NCBI GenBank assembly: GCA_016464825.1
Contig: JAEKNQ010000040.1
Location: 62,001-126,000, forward strand
Direction of reading: 5' to 3'
Length of the DNA stretch: 64,000 nucleotides
Source: Candidatus Dormiibacter inghamiae
Lineage (GTDB): Bacteria > Chloroflexota > Dormibacteria > Dormibacterales > Dormibacteraceae
The notes beneath the pieces are model-generated. The model was given only the letters and a program-made list of their open reading frames with translations. It made no database searches and had not been told where the DNA came from. This document shows, piece after piece, positions 52,533 to 62,200 of the stretch. Each line of letters opens with the position of its first letter. Position 1 is the first letter of the stretch. The position numbers and the translations under genes were made by a program.

Positions 52533-54986
52533 GTGGTCCGCAGATCGGGTGCGCTGCTAAACGCGATCCTGGCCACCTTGGTCTGCGCCGTGCTCCTCTA
52601 CTCCGGCACCAACGGCGTGGGCCCGCTGACAGGTGTCGGCCCTCTCCTGGACCCCGCAACCGGTTTTTGGACCGCGGGGCGGGATGCCGCTCCACCGCAC
52701 GATCAGACCCTGCAGCTGACCGGCCTGCACGCCCAAACCTCGGTCACCTTCGACGCTGAGGGCGTGCCGCACATCCGGGCCCGGGACGATCACGACCTCT
52801 TCCTCGCCCTGGGCTACGTGCACGCCCGCTACCGCCTCTTCGAGATGGACTTGATCCGGCGCCAGGGCGAGGGCCGCCTGGCTCAGGTGCTGGGCGGCAA
52901 ACTGCTACCCGTCGACGAGTTCGAGCTGGACCTGGGGCTGAGCCGCACTGCGCTGAAGGATCTGAAGCGCCTGGCGCCCGATGAGCGCGCGGTGTTGCAG
53001 GCCTACGCAGACGGTGTCAACGCCCGCATCCACGAGGCCAAGACAGAGCGCAACCTGCCGGCTTTCTTCAAGCTCCTCGGCTATGAGCCGGCCGACTGGC
53101 AGGTCCTGGACACGGCTGTAATCAAGGGCATTCAGGCTCAGGATCTCGCCTATCAGACCAACCCGCTGACAAACGCCCGCCTGGTGAAAGCGCTTGGCGC
53201 CGATCGGGCGAGCCGGTGGTTCCCCGTTGTGCCGGCGTCCAACCGCGACACCCCCTACGATCCCGGGCCCTACCAGACAGCCGCTGCGGCACCGCTGCCA
53301 GCGGCGGTCGTAAGCGATGGGGCGGATGTGGCAGCGGCCTCACTGCTCAGCCGAACCGCCGGCCTGCCGAAGCTGGCTTCGGAGACCGGCGCCAGCAACA
53401 ACTGGGCTGTCGACGGGACCCTGACCGCCTCCGGCAAGCCGCTCATGGCCAACGATCCTCACCTGGCGCTGAACCTGCCCTCAGTGTGGTTTCAGGTGGA
53501 TCTGGAGTCGCCCTCCTATCACGTCCGCGGGGTCACCTTCCCCGGCGCCCCGGTGGTGCCGATCGGTCGCAACAAACAGATCAGCTGGGGGGCCACCGAC
53601 ACCCAGAACCAGGCGACGCTCTACTACGCCGAAAAGACCGACCCAGCGCACCCCGACCAGTATTTCTGGCAGGAAGCCTGGCATCGAATGGACAAGATCT
53701 CCTACGACATCCCTGTCAAGGGTGGCGCCGTGGACCACCATGAGCTGAGGCTGACTGTGCACGGGCCGATCCTGACGCAGCAGGGCCAGGCGCTGGCAGT
53801 GGATTGGATGGGCAACGTCCCCTCCAGCGGCCTGGGCTCGATCCTCAGGATGATGCGGGCGGGAGACTGGCCGAGCTTCAAGTCGGCGCTGACAGATTGG
53901 ACCTCGCCGACGCAGAACTGGATCTACGCCGACGCCGCCGGCAACATCGGCATTTATGCTCCCGGGCTCTATCCGATCGTGAACGCCGCTCGGCCGGACC
54001 TTCCCCTGCCCGGCACCGGCGAGGCAGACGTGGTCGGCACAGTGCCGCTGGCGCAGGTACCGCAGGCTTACGACCCGCCCAGCCACATGGTGGTCTCCGC
54101 GAATCAGCGCCCGGTCGGCGGGGCCTACCCCTATTACATAGGCACTTCTCAAAACGATTTTGACCCCGGCTACCGGGCGGCGGAGATCCGGACGGCCCTC
54201 CAGACGCGAAAGGGTCCCCTCACAGCGCTTGACATGGAGCGCCTTCAGTTCGACGATCGCGACCAATTGGCAGTGCGTGTGCTGCCGCGACTGCTGGGAG
54301 CCGTGGGCGAGGCGGATCTGGATCCGCTGCACAGGCAGGCCCTGGCGGAGATCCAGCGCTGGGACGCTGTTATGCGTGCCAACTCCGCCGCAGCCAGCAT
54401 CTGGGATGCGTTCTGGCGGGAGTACCTGAGGCAGACTTTCCAGCCCTGGTGGGATCGCTACCGCGTGGGCGTGCCGATCACTGAGGTGGCCGGGCCCCTC
54501 GGAGCTGACCTTGAAGGCTGGACGGTGGCGGGCGCGCCCACCGACGCTTTTGCGCCGCCTGGCTCGGCTCCGGCAACGCCTGACGTCGTGATGGAGAGTG
54601 CTTTCACCAAGGCTGTCAACTCGCTGGCTCAGCGGTTTGGCGCCCGGGTCCAGATGTGGGACTGGAGCCGGGTTCACCAGCGGCTGATCGCCTCTCTCAT
54701 CGACAAGAGCCTGAGCTACGGCCCTCGCGGGGCCGGCGGGGATGAGCGCACGCCTGACGCAGCCGCAGGCACTGTCTCAACGCATGGACCCAGCTGGCGG
54801 ATGGTGGTGGACTGGGGCAGCGGCCGCTCGTACGGCGTCTACCCGGCGGGGCAAGCCGAGAACCCTGTCTCGGCCTGGTACGAAAACCTGGTCGACGATT
54901 GGTGGGCGGGCAGATATCACGAGATGACCACGGCCGCCGAAGCAGAGGGCCGCTCGGGGTCCGCCACCTGGACGCTTCAGCCGTGA
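52533..54986 (+). CDS. Penicillin-acylase family N-terminal-nucleophile hydrolase
   Basis: This 817-residue precursor has an N-terminal helix/signal (about 8-28), an alpha chain with the YVHARYRLFEMDLIRRQGEGRL motif, and the autocleavage site GASNNW with nucleophile Ser288 exposed after cleavage. The beta chain has ANDPHL, ISWGATDTQNQ and a conserved Asn-rich core. The family hydrolyses amides such as beta-lactam side chains or acyl-homoserine lactones. It is preceded by an 87-bp gap and followed by a coupled membrane protein, so it probably starts its own operon. Confidence 0.93.
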   Translation: MVRRSGALLNAILATLVCAVLLYSGTNGVGPLTGVGPLLDPATGFWTAGRDAAPPHDQTLQLTGLHAQTSVTFDAEGVPHIRARDDHDLFLALGYVHARYRLFEMDLIRRQGEGRLAQVLGGKLLPVDEFELDLGLSRTALKDLKRLAPDERAVLQAYADGVNARIHEAKTERNLPAFFKLLGYEPADWQVLDTAVIKGIQAQDLAYQTNPLTNARLVKALGADRASRWFPVVPASNRDTPYDPGPYQTAAAAPLPAAVVSDGADVAAASLLSRTAGLPKLASETGASNNWAVDGTLTASGKPLMANDPHLALNLPSVWFQVDLESPSYHVRGVTFPGAPVVPIGRNKQISWGATDTQNQATLYYAEKTDPAHPDQYFWQEAWHRMDKISYDIPVKGGAVDHHELRLTVHGPILTQQGQALAVDWMGNVPSSGLGSILRMMRAGDWPSFKSALTDWTSPTQNWIYADAAGNIGIYAPGLYPIVNAARPDLPLPGTGEADVVGTVPLAQVPQAYDPPSHMVVSANQRPVGGAYPYYIGTSQNDFDPGYRAAEIRTALQTRKGPLTALDMERLQFDDRDQLAVRVLPRLLGAVGEADLDPLHRQALAEIQRWDAVMRANSAAASIWDAFWREYLRQTFQPWWDRYRVGVPITEVAGPLGADLEGWTVAGAPTDAFAPPGSAPATPDVVMESAFTKAVNSLAQRFGARVQMWDWSRVHQRLIASLIDKSLSYGPRGAGGDERTPDAAAGTVSTHGPSWRMVVDWGSGRSYGVYPAGQAENPVSAWYENLVDDWWAGRYHEMTTAAEAEGRSGSATWTLQP

Positions 54987-55357
54987 TCGGCCGGCAATCG
55001 GCGGGGCTGGTGGCGGCGGCTGGGGTGCTGATGGTCGCTGTGATCTGGGCGGGACTTCAGATAGGGGTCTGGTGGCTGGCGCTGCCTGCGGGCTTCCTGC
55101 TCACCTTGCTGGTCGCGGGCGCACCCTCACTGCACACGGCCTGGCTTGCCGCCGCGGCCGCCTGGGCGCTCCCCTTGGTCCTGTTGACCGCCGGCGGCGA
55201 CGCGGGACGCAGCTCAGTGGTGCTCTCGGGCATCCTCGGCTTCCCCAGCCTGCCTCTCTTGGCAGCTCTGCTGACTGTTGTGTTCGGTGCTTTGCTCGGT
55301 CTCGCAGGCGGCTGGCTGGGGGCCGCCGTCCGCCGTGTACTGCGGCCGGCCAGGTGA
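54983..55357 (+). CDS. Small membrane protein, four helices
   Basis: This protein is 124 residues from GTG 54983, overlapping the penicillin-acylase stop (GTGA). It is nearly all hydrophobic, with about four helices (for example GLVAAAGVLMVAVIWAGLQ) and a basic end (AAVRRVLRPAR). Its stop overlaps the Smr-like gene (GTGA). No family recognised. Confidence 0.65.
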   Translation: MIGRQSAGLVAAAGVLMVAVIWAGLQIGVWWLALPAGFLLTLLVAGAPSLHTAWLAAAAAWALPLVLLTAGGDAGRSSVVLSGILGFPSLPLLAALLTVVFGALLGLAGGWLGAAVRRVLRPAR

Positions 55358-55683
55358 GGCGGCGGCAGGAAGACCTGCATGGCTATGACGTGCTCACTGC
55401 CATCGACTTTGCGCTGGAGCGGGTCCGCGAAGCCTATGAGAACGGCTATGAGGAGATCGAGCTCGTTCACGGCTCGGCCTCGGTCCAGGCGCGGGTCGAG
55501 GACGGCCGAGGCCGCATCAAATGGGAGCTGCGGGCTCTTTTCGACCAGGGGGGCTTCGACCCTTGGTCGCGCCGGGATCGGTCCTGGCCGCGGGCGGGCT
55601 CGCTGCTTTTGGCGCTGAAGCGCAATCCTCGCCCCCGGAGCGAAGCGTGGACTCCGGCGCCGAGACCAGCGCACCGGCGCTGA
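55354..55683 (+). CDS. Small Smr-domain-like protein
   Basis: This protein is 109 residues from GTG 55354, coupled to the upstream membrane protein. It begins EDLHGYDVLTAIDFALERVREAY and YEEIELVHGSASV, matching the Smr (MutS2 C-terminal) pattern LDLHG...VxIIHG. The end is basic and unstructured (RPRSEAWTPAPRPAHRR). Smr domains are nucleases or nucleic-acid-binding modules. The second motif reads VHGSAS rather than IHGkG, so activity is unsure. Confidence 0.65.
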   Translation: MRRRQEDLHGYDVLTAIDFALERVREAYENGYEEIELVHGSASVQARVEDGRGRIKWELRALFDQGGFDPWSRRDRSWPRAGSLLLALKRNPRPRSEAWTPAPRPAHRR

Positions 55684-55732
55684 GGCGGTAGGCCGGCTCT
55701 ACGCGCCGGAGGCGGGAGGCGGGCCACCGAGA

Positions 55733-56719
55733 GTGCCGGGACAGCCCAGCCGCCAAACTTTGCCAAAATGCTGTGCCTTGATTTCCGTCCAGGGGCTTAC
55801 CAAGTACTACGACGAGCGCCCGGCGATCGTCGACGTCACCTTTTCCGTTCCCCGCGGCCAGATCCTCGGCTTCCTGGGTCCCAACGGGGCAGGCAAGTCG
55901 ACGACCATGCGCATCCTGACGGGCTACTTGGGGGCGACCGCCGGCACTGCCACTGTCGCCGGCTTCGACGTGTTCTCTCAGTCCCGCGAGGTGCGGCGCC
56001 GGATCGGCTATCTACCCGAGCTAAATCCGCTCTACCCGGAGATGCGGGTCGATCAGCACCTGTCGCTGGCCTGCCGGCTGCGCGGAGTGGCGCCCAACCG
56101 GCGCCGCGCCCGAGTCGACACGGTCATTGACGCCTGCGGCCTGGGCAGCCGGCGCCGAGATGTGATAGGCCGCCTCTCGAAGGGGCTTCGACAGCGGGTG
56201 GGTCTGGCCCAAGCGCTCGTCCATGAGCCTGACGTGCTGATTCTTGACGAGCCGACCGCGGGCCTGGATCCACGCCAGACCCGGGAGACTCGTGACTTGA
56301 TCCGGTCGCTCGGCCGCCGCCACACAATCGTCCTCTCCAGTCACGTCCTGAGCGAAGTGCAGGCCAGCTGCGAGCGGGTGGTGATCTTGGACCAGGGCCG
56401 CATAGTGGCCGACGACACGCCGGCAGGGCTCTCGCGTCGGTTGGGCGAGGGTCGCCGCCAGCAGGTGGAGGTTAGGGTGCAGGGTGAGCGAGAGGCGATC
56501 GAGGCCTGCTTGGCCGAGCTCCCAGCTGTGAACGAGGTGAAGCTGCAGGCCACTCAAGAGGATTGGTTGGTGCTGGTCAACGGCAGCGGCGCGGACCTGG
56601 AGGATCAGGTGGCTCGGGCTTTTGTCGGGGCCGGCCTCAAGCTGCGCTCGCTGAAGAGCGCCTCGATGAGCCTGGAGGAAGTGTTCCTCAAGGTGACCAG
56701 GGGCGGCCGCCGCCGCTAG
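55733..56719 (+). CDS. ABC transporter ATP-binding protein, Gld/Nos type
   Basis: This protein has up to 328 residues with Walker A GPNGAGKST (49-57), signature LSKGLRQRVGLA, Walker B VLILDEPTAGLD and the switch His in SSHVLSEV. The C-terminal extra domain is as in GldA. Homology begins at TTG 55778 (ISVQGLTKYYDE), so that may be the real start; 55733 is a GTG with a GGAGG about 15 bp away. It forms a system with the next three genes: permease, auxiliary protein and DUF4340 protein. Confidence 0.92.
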   Translation: MPGQPSRQTLPKCCALISVQGLTKYYDERPAIVDVTFSVPRGQILGFLGPNGAGKSTTMRILTGYLGATAGTATVAGFDVFSQSREVRRRIGYLPELNPLYPEMRVDQHLSLACRLRGVAPNRRRARVDTVIDACGLGSRRRDVIGRLSKGLRQRVGLAQALVHEPDVLILDEPTAGLDPRQTRETRDLIRSLGRRHTIVLSSHVLSEVQASCERVVILDQGRIVADDTPAGLSRRLGEGRRQQVEVRVQGEREAIEACLAELPAVNEVKLQATQEDWLVLVNGSGADLEDQVARAFVGAGLKLRSLKSASMSLEEVFLKVTRGGRRR

Positions 56720-56732
56720 TGAATAGCAGCTG

Positions 56733-57761
56733 ATGCCCCGCCGCAAGACCGCCCGCCGACACGTTCGCCGGCAGCCCGGCAGCCCTCCCAGCGCCGGTGC
56801 TCTGCCGCTCAAGCCGAGCGGTGCAGCGAGGTCAGCGGTGCTGATCGAGGAGCCGACGACCGAGCCGCAAGTTCTTGGCCCGGAGGTCGCTCGAGCGGAA
56901 ACGGGAGCCACGACCGAACCGTTCGCGGAGGAGCTCGACCCCGACCGGCTCGCGCCGGGCGACCGCCTCTACGCAGCCCTCTGGGGCAGCGGCCTGCCCA
57001 ACGTCCTGACGCTGGCGCGGCGCGAAATGACGGGGCTCTTCGTGTCTCCCATCTTCTACGTGGTGGCCGCCCTACTGGCAGTTCTCGTCACAGTCTTCGG
57101 CTACCTGCCCAACCTCGCCAACGAGCAGCCCTTCACGATGGGCCAGATCTTTGCCCTGGTCGAGACGCTGATGGTCTTCATCAGCCCATTGCTGACCATG
57201 CGTCTGCTGGCGGAGGAACGGCGGGCGGGCACGCTGGAGGTGCTCCTCACGTCGCCGCTGCGGGATTGGGAGGTGATAGTCGGCAAATGGCTGGGTGGTT
57301 TCGGCGCCTTCTGCGCGGCTTCCGCCTTCACGCTCGTCTACGTGGCGCTCATGTCCATCTATCAGCAGCTCAAGACGGAGCTGCCCCTGTTCGGTCACAC
57401 GTACCAGATCCCGGCCCTCGACTACGGCTCCATCTGGGCCGGCTATGCCGGCCTGCTCTTCATCGGCGCCACCTGGACGGCGATCGGGGTGCTTGCCTCG
57501 AGTGTGACTTCGAACCAGGTGATAGCGGCGATGGTGGCCATGTTTGCGCTGCTCACCCTGCACATCGGCCTCTCCTTCTCAGTCCAACTCCCAGTTCCCG
57601 CCGGGCTGCGGGACGTGCTGGACTACGCCAGCGCCGCCAGCCACTACGCGAGCTTCAATGCGGGGCTGATCACGCTGCGCGACAGCGTTTACTTCCTGAG
57701 CGTGATAGCGGCTGCGCTCTTCCTGGCGACTCGGGTGCTGGAGTCGCGGAAATGGCGCTGA
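56733..57761 (+). CDS. ABC-2 type permease, GldF-like
   Basis: This 342-residue protein has an unusual basic/Pro/Ala-rich cytoplasmic N-terminus of about 85 residues, then six helices. Key text is LTLARREMTGLFVSPIFYVV, RLLAEERRAGTLEVLLTSPLRDWEVIVGKWLG and a final helix pair. That second stretch is the hallmark of ABC-2 permeases of the Gld/Nos group. It functions with the ATPase encoded 14 bp upstream. Confidence 0.92.
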   Translation: MPRRKTARRHVRRQPGSPPSAGALPLKPSGAARSAVLIEEPTTEPQVLGPEVARAETGATTEPFAEELDPDRLAPGDRLYAALWGSGLPNVLTLARREMTGLFVSPIFYVVAALLAVLVTVFGYLPNLANEQPFTMGQIFALVETLMVFISPLLTMRLLAEERRAGTLEVLLTSPLRDWEVIVGKWLGGFGAFCAASAFTLVYVALMSIYQQLKTELPLFGHTYQIPALDYGSIWAGYAGLLFIGATWTAIGVLASSVTSNQVIAAMVAMFALLTLHIGLSFSVQLPVPAGLRDVLDYASAASHYASFNAGLITLRDSVYFLSVIAAALFLATRVLESRKWR

Positions 57762-57807
57762 GCCAGGGTTCGCGCGCAGCGCTGAATTACTCTCGGGCCG
57801 CCCGCTG

Positions 57808-59367
57808 ATGCCTCGCGGCTGGAGCGGCCGATCGGCACTGGCTGCAGCTGGCGCCGGGATACTCCTGCTCTGCGCGGGAGTCGGCCTGGCGCTGAACGCG
57901 GGGGCGGTCGACCGGACTGCCGGGCTGACGCTGGTCTTCGGGGCGGCTGCGCTGGCGGTGGGTGGGGTGCTCGATCCGGGCGCCTTTCGGGCGCTTGCCC
58001 AGACGCGGCGAGGCAGGTTCGCCACTCTCGCCGTTCTCGTCAGCACGCTCACTATTGGAATCCTGGGCCTTCTCAACCTCGTGGCTGCGCGGAGCGTGCA
58101 GGCGATCGACCTGACGCGCGCCGGCTACTACACGCTGGCGCCGCAGTCGGTGCTGGCGGCCAAGCGGCTGGATTCCGACCTCACCATCACAGGCTTTTTC
58201 CGGCCTGACCAGCAGGCGAGCAAGCGAACGGCGACCGGCCTGATCCAGCTCTATCAGCAGCAGACGCCGCACATTCAGCTTCGTTTCGCCGATCCTGACC
58301 AGGATCCGTCGCTGGCCCAACAGCTGGGGGTGGAGATCGCGGGGGATCTTGTGCTGCGCTACAAGGCCAAGCCACCGGTCATTCTGACGCTTGCCTCACA
58401 GTCGGAGGCGGATGTGACAGGGGCGCTGCTGCGCCTCCAGTCGAACCGATCGCCGCTCGTCTGCTGGGCCCAGGGGGACGGAGAGCGCGACCTGCTCGAC
58501 AGGCAGAGTCAGACTGGTTACGCCCAAGCGCAGGATGTGCTGAAGCAGCGTGGATACCGGCTCCAGACACTGCTCCTCTCGCAGCAAACCACTCTGCCGG
58601 CCGAATGCGAGGTGGTGGCGATAGTCGGCCCCACCAGCGCGTTGGCGGCGCCGGCCCAGGCAGCGCTGAACCAGTACCTGGGCCAGGGTGGCAAGCTGCT
58701 CCTCGCCTATGCGCCCTGGCAGGGCGAACCTGTCACAGCCTCCCTCAACGCGCCGCTCAAGGACTTGGGCGTCGGCTTCTCGGGCGGCCTTGTGGTGGAG
58801 GGCGACTCCAGCCGCCAGGCCGCCAATGACCGGACGGTGGCGGCGGTCTTCAATTACGGCGACTCACCCCTCAGCAAGGGCTTGGCCGGTCACACTGTGC
58901 TTTTCCCCCACTCGAGCAGCGTCAGCGGCCAGCCGGCGGCGGGTGTCGACTCAGTGGACGTCGCGCAGAGCTCGAGCAGTTCCTATCTGGTCGCTCAGCC
59001 GCGAGCTCAGGCGGACCTGGATCGCAAGGACTCGGACCAGCCCGGCCCGCTCACGCTCATGAAGACGCTGGAAGCGAAGAGGACCGCCGACCGCAAGACT
59101 AGGGTGGTCCTGGTGGGAACGCCCGACATCGCGGAGAACCTGGCGCTCACCACCCAGGGCAGTTTCAACCGGGACCTCTTTCTGGCCGGCTTTGACTGGT
59201 TGAGCGAGCAGGAGGAGGTGATAGCTGTCGCGTCCAAACCCTCGCGGGCCCAGGCGCTGCCGATCACCCAGCAGGACCTCTATGTCAACGCGTTCGTGAC
59301 CCTGCTTCTGGTACCTGCCCTGCTGGCCGGGCTCGGGGTGGCCGTCTACGTTCGGCGCCGGCGCTAA
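57808..59367 (+). CDS. GldG-like auxiliary membrane protein of the ABC system
   Basis: This 519-residue protein has about three N-terminal helices (to about 90), an extracytoplasmic domain and a final helix (about 492-512) with basic tail RRRR. The domain includes IDLTRAGYYTLAPQSV, LDSDLTITGFF and RFADPDQDPSLAQQLGVE, which is the GldG/DUF4350-type ABC_transp_aux layout. Its role in the Gld-like exporter is unknown. Confidence 0.88.
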   Translation: MPRGWSGRSALAAAGAGILLLCAGVGLALNAGAVDRTAGLTLVFGAAALAVGGVLDPGAFRALAQTRRGRFATLAVLVSTLTIGILGLLNLVAARSVQAIDLTRAGYYTLAPQSVLAAKRLDSDLTITGFFRPDQQASKRTATGLIQLYQQQTPHIQLRFADPDQDPSLAQQLGVEIAGDLVLRYKAKPPVILTLASQSEADVTGALLRLQSNRSPLVCWAQGDGERDLLDRQSQTGYAQAQDVLKQRGYRLQTLLLSQQTTLPAECEVVAIVGPTSALAAPAQAALNQYLGQGGKLLLAYAPWQGEPVTASLNAPLKDLGVGFSGGLVVEGDSSRQAANDRTVAAVFNYGDSPLSKGLAGHTVLFPHSSSVSGQPAAGVDSVDVAQSSSSSYLVAQPRAQADLDRKDSDQPGPLTLMKTLEAKRTADRKTRVVLVGTPDIAENLALTTQGSFNRDLFLAGFDWLSEQEEVIAVASKPSRAQALPITQQDLYVNAFVTLLLVPALLAGLGVAVYVRRRR

Positions 59368-59379
59368 TCCACTAGCTGC

Positions 59380-59907
59380 ATGGTCAGCTGGAAGGGCGGC
59401 TTGGTGCTGCTCGTGCTGCTTGTCGGTATCGCCGCCTATCTCTTCCTGAACCGGCCCCAACCCGCGCCGGCGCAGGCGGCCTTCGTGCCCTGCGACCTGC
59501 TCAACACCGTCTTCGTCAAGGTCGAGGGGCGCAACGGCACGGTGACCATGGAGCGGGCTGACGTTCGCGCTGAGTGGCTGTTGTTGAGCCCCAAGCCCGA
59601 ACCGGGAGACCACGGTCGGATCACGACGCTGATCAGCGCGCTCAACTCCATCCGGGTGCTCAACACGCTGCAGAACGGGACCAACCCGGCCGCGGAGGGT
59701 CTGGCGCAGCCCCGCGAGGTCGTCTCCTGCCGCACCGCGGCAGGCGCGTCGTATACGCTATCCGTCGGTAACCAGAGCTTCGATGGCTCCGGTTACTATG
59801 CCCAGAGGGGCGGCGACCAGAGGGTTTATGTGATTTCGAGCGTCGAGGTCGACGAGTTCGACCGGGTGCTGGCACAACCTCCGGTCAAGACAACTCCGAG
59901 TCCGTAA
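59380..59907 (+). CDS. DUF4340-domain protein
   Basis: This 175-residue protein has one N-terminal helix (about 7-22) and an extracytoplasmic domain starting [27 protein letters not shown], the characteristic DUF4340 opening, then [14 protein letters not shown]. The gene is 12 bp after the GldG-like gene, as usual for Gld-type loci. Family DUF4340 has no known activity but is always linked to these ABC systems. Confidence 0.85.
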   Translation: MVSWKGGLVLLVLLVGIAAYLFLNRPQPAPAQAAFVPCDLLNTVFVKVEGRNGTVTMERADVRAEWLLLSPKPEPGDHGRITTLISALNSIRVLNTLQNGTNPAAEGLAQPREVVSCRTAAGASYTLSVGNQSFDGSGYYAQRGGDQRVYVISSVEVDEFDRVLAQPPVKTTPSP

Positions 59908-59953
59908 GCCCGCCTGCCCAAGGCGGCAGGGTCAAGAAGAGAGAGGGAAGTCA

Positions 59954-61984
59954 ATGGATTCGAGCGTCGTCCTGGCGATCGGCGGCGGGTTTGTAGCCGT
60001 GTTGTTCGCCGCTCTCCTAACGCTGAACGTGCTGCGCCAAGCGCCAGGCAACGCCCGCATGGTCGAGATCGCCGCGGCCATCCAGGAAGGCGCAGCCGCG
60101 TATCTGAACCGCCAATACGCAGTCATCTTCATCATCGGAATCGTTGTGGCGGTGGTGATCGGCTTCGGCTTGAACTGGGTCACCGCGATCCTCTACATCG
60201 TCGGCGCCGCCCTCTCCGCGGGAGCCGGCTACGTGGGGATGAACGTCTCCGTCCGCGCGAACCTGCGCACGGCGGAAGCGGCTCGGGGCGGCCTGAACAA
60301 GGCGCTGGCGGTCGCGTTCCGCGGCGGCGCGGTGACCGGCTTCATGGTGGTCGGGCTGGGGCTGCTCGGAGTGGCCATCTCCTACTACTTCACGAAGAGC
60401 CCGGAATCGATGGTCGGCCTGAGCTTCGGCGCCTCGCTCGTCTCCGTCTTTGCCCGCCTCGGGGGTGGCATCTACACGAAGGCGGCCGACGTCGGCGCCG
60501 ACCTGGTAGGCAAAGTCGAGGCAGGCATCCCTGAGGACGATCCACGCAATCCGGCGGTGATCGCCGACAACGTGGGCGACAACGTCGGCGACTGCGCAGG
60601 CATGGCGGCTGACCTGTTCGAGACCTACGCGGTGACCATGGTCGCGGCCATGCTGCTGGGCACGCTGCTCTTCGGCGGCCAGGTGGCGTGGGTGGTCTAC
60701 CCGCTCCTGCTGGGCGCCGTGTCGATCGTCGGCTCGGTGGCCGGCACGCTGGCGGTGCGCGTCTACTTCCCGGGCTGGATCATGGGCGGGCTCTACGTCG
60801 GCCTGATAGTGGCGGCGGTCATCGCGCTCATCGGCTTCTACATCGTTACCCAGTACTTCGTCGGCAACGGCCTGCTCAAGGCGGGCCACGGCGTGAACGA
60901 CCCCAACAACCTCTTCTTCTGTGGCCTGGTCGGCATCGTGATCACAATCCTGATAGTGGCCATCACCGAGTTTTTCACCGAGACCCGTTACTGGCCTGTG
61001 CACCTCATCGCGAACCAGTCCGAGACTGGGCACGCGACCAACATAATCGCGGGCAGCGCCATCGGCATGCTCGCCACCGCGCTGCCGGTCATCTGCATTG
61101 CGGCCGGCATCCTCTTCAGCTACAACCTGGGCGGCCTCTACGGCATAGCGATCGCCGCTGTGTCGCTGCTGTCGATGACGGGCATAGTGGTGGCGATCGA
61201 CGCCTACGGGCCGATCACCGATAACGCCGGGGGCATCGCGGAAATGGCGGATCTGCCTCAGTCAGTCCGCGACATCACCGATCCGCTGGACGCGGTGGGC
61301 AACACCACGAAGGCGGTCACCAAGGGCTATGCCATCGGCTCGGCCGGCCTGGCGGCCCTGGTGCTCTTCGCCTCCTACACACAAGAGCTGGACAAGGTGA
61401 ACAAGCACCAGACGTTCGACCTCTCCGACCCGGCGGTCATCGTCGGTCTCTTCCTGGGCGGCATCCTGCCCTTCCTGTTCGCCTCGCTGGCGATCCTGGC
61501 CGTCGGTCGGGCCGGCGGACTGGTGGTGCAGGAGGTGCGGCGCCAGTTCCGTGAGATCCCGGGCATCATGGAGGGCACCGCGAAGCCGGAGTACGGTCCA
61601 GCCGTTCGGATAGTGACGGCGGCCGCGCAGAAGGAGATGATCCTGCCCGGTCTGATCCCGGTGCTGGCGCCGATTGTGGTGGGCTTAGTGCTGGGGCCCA
61701 AGGCGCTTGGCGGCCTGCTGCTGGGCGCTATCGTGACAGGTCTCTTCCTGGCGCTCTTCATGACCAGCGGCGGCGCCGCCTGGGACAACGCGAAGAAGTA
61801 CATCGAAGAGGGCAACCTGGGCGGCAAGGGCTCCGAGGCGCACAAGGCCTCAGTGACCGGCGACACCGTCGGCGACCCGTACAAGGACACCGCCGGGCCC
61901 GCCATCAACCCGATGATCAAGGTGATCAACATCATCGCCATCCTGATCGCGGGCCTGGTCGCCAACCACTCGGTCTTCCACTAA
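59954..61984 (+). CDS. hppA: Membrane proton-translocating pyrophosphatase, K+-independent type
   Basis: This 676-residue protein with about 16 helices couples pyrophosphate hydrolysis to ion pumping. Conserved loops are visible: [44 protein letters not shown] and [14 protein letters not shown]. In [10 protein letters not shown] the Lys453 replaces the Ala that marks K+-dependent enzymes, so a K+-independent H+ pump is predicted. GAGAGAGG lies 8 bp before the ATG. It may power the membrane or recycle pyrophosphate from glycan and nucleotide-sugar synthesis. Confidence 0.96.
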   Translation: MDSSVVLAIGGGFVAVLFAALLTLNVLRQAPGNARMVEIAAAIQEGAAAYLNRQYAVIFIIGIVVAVVIGFGLNWVTAILYIVGAALSAGAGYVGMNVSVRANLRTAEAARGGLNKALAVAFRGGAVTGFMVVGLGLLGVAISYYFTKSPESMVGLSFGASLVSVFARLGGGIYTKAADVGADLVGKVEAGIPEDDPRNPAVIADNVGDNVGDCAGMAADLFETYAVTMVAAMLLGTLLFGGQVAWVVYPLLLGAVSIVGSVAGTLAVRVYFPGWIMGGLYVGLIVAAVIALIGFYIVTQYFVGNGLLKAGHGVNDPNNLFFCGLVGIVITILIVAITEFFTETRYWPVHLIANQSETGHATNIIAGSAIGMLATALPVICIAAGILFSYNLGGLYGIAIAAVSLLSMTGIVVAIDAYGPITDNAGGIAEMADLPQSVRDITDPLDAVGNTTKAVTKGYAIGSAGLAALVLFASYTQELDKVNKHQTFDLSDPAVIVGLFLGGILPFLFASLAILAVGRAGGLVVQEVRRQFREIPGIMEGTAKPEYGPAVRIVTAAAQKEMILPGLIPVLAPIVVGLVLGPKALGGLLLGAIVTGLFLALFMTSGGAAWDNAKKYIEEGNLGGKGSEAHKASVTGDTVGDPYKDTAGPAINPMIKVINIIAILIAGLVANHSVFH

Positions 61985-62006
61985 CTCTTGGGTGGTTGGA
62001 GGGCCT

Positions 62007-62023
62007 TGGTCTGATAGAGACCA
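62007..62023 (+). terminator. Small hairpin after hppA
   Basis: TGGTCT (62007-62012) pairs with AGACCA (62018-62023) across a 5-nt loop, 23 bp after the hppA stop. No T-tract follows; possible terminator. Confidence 0.35.
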
Positions 62024-62200
62024 CGTGTCCGCGCCTTGGTCAGGCGTCATGTGCCCGGCTCATGGCAGATGTCGGGTGGATCTGAAGTCGAAACTGTGTA
62101 CTGACTTCGGCAGTATTGCCGGTCTTGATCGAAGACGCAGGGAAGTGCTCTGAGGGCATGAAGCGAGTGTCTTAGAGTGGGGATCGGAGGAGGCTGGTAG

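Noticed and set aside
53481-54677. 398-codon minus-strand frame within the penicillin acylase gene
   Set aside because: The plus-strand gene has the full nucleophile and conserved core; the antisense text shows no domain and no ribosome site was evident.
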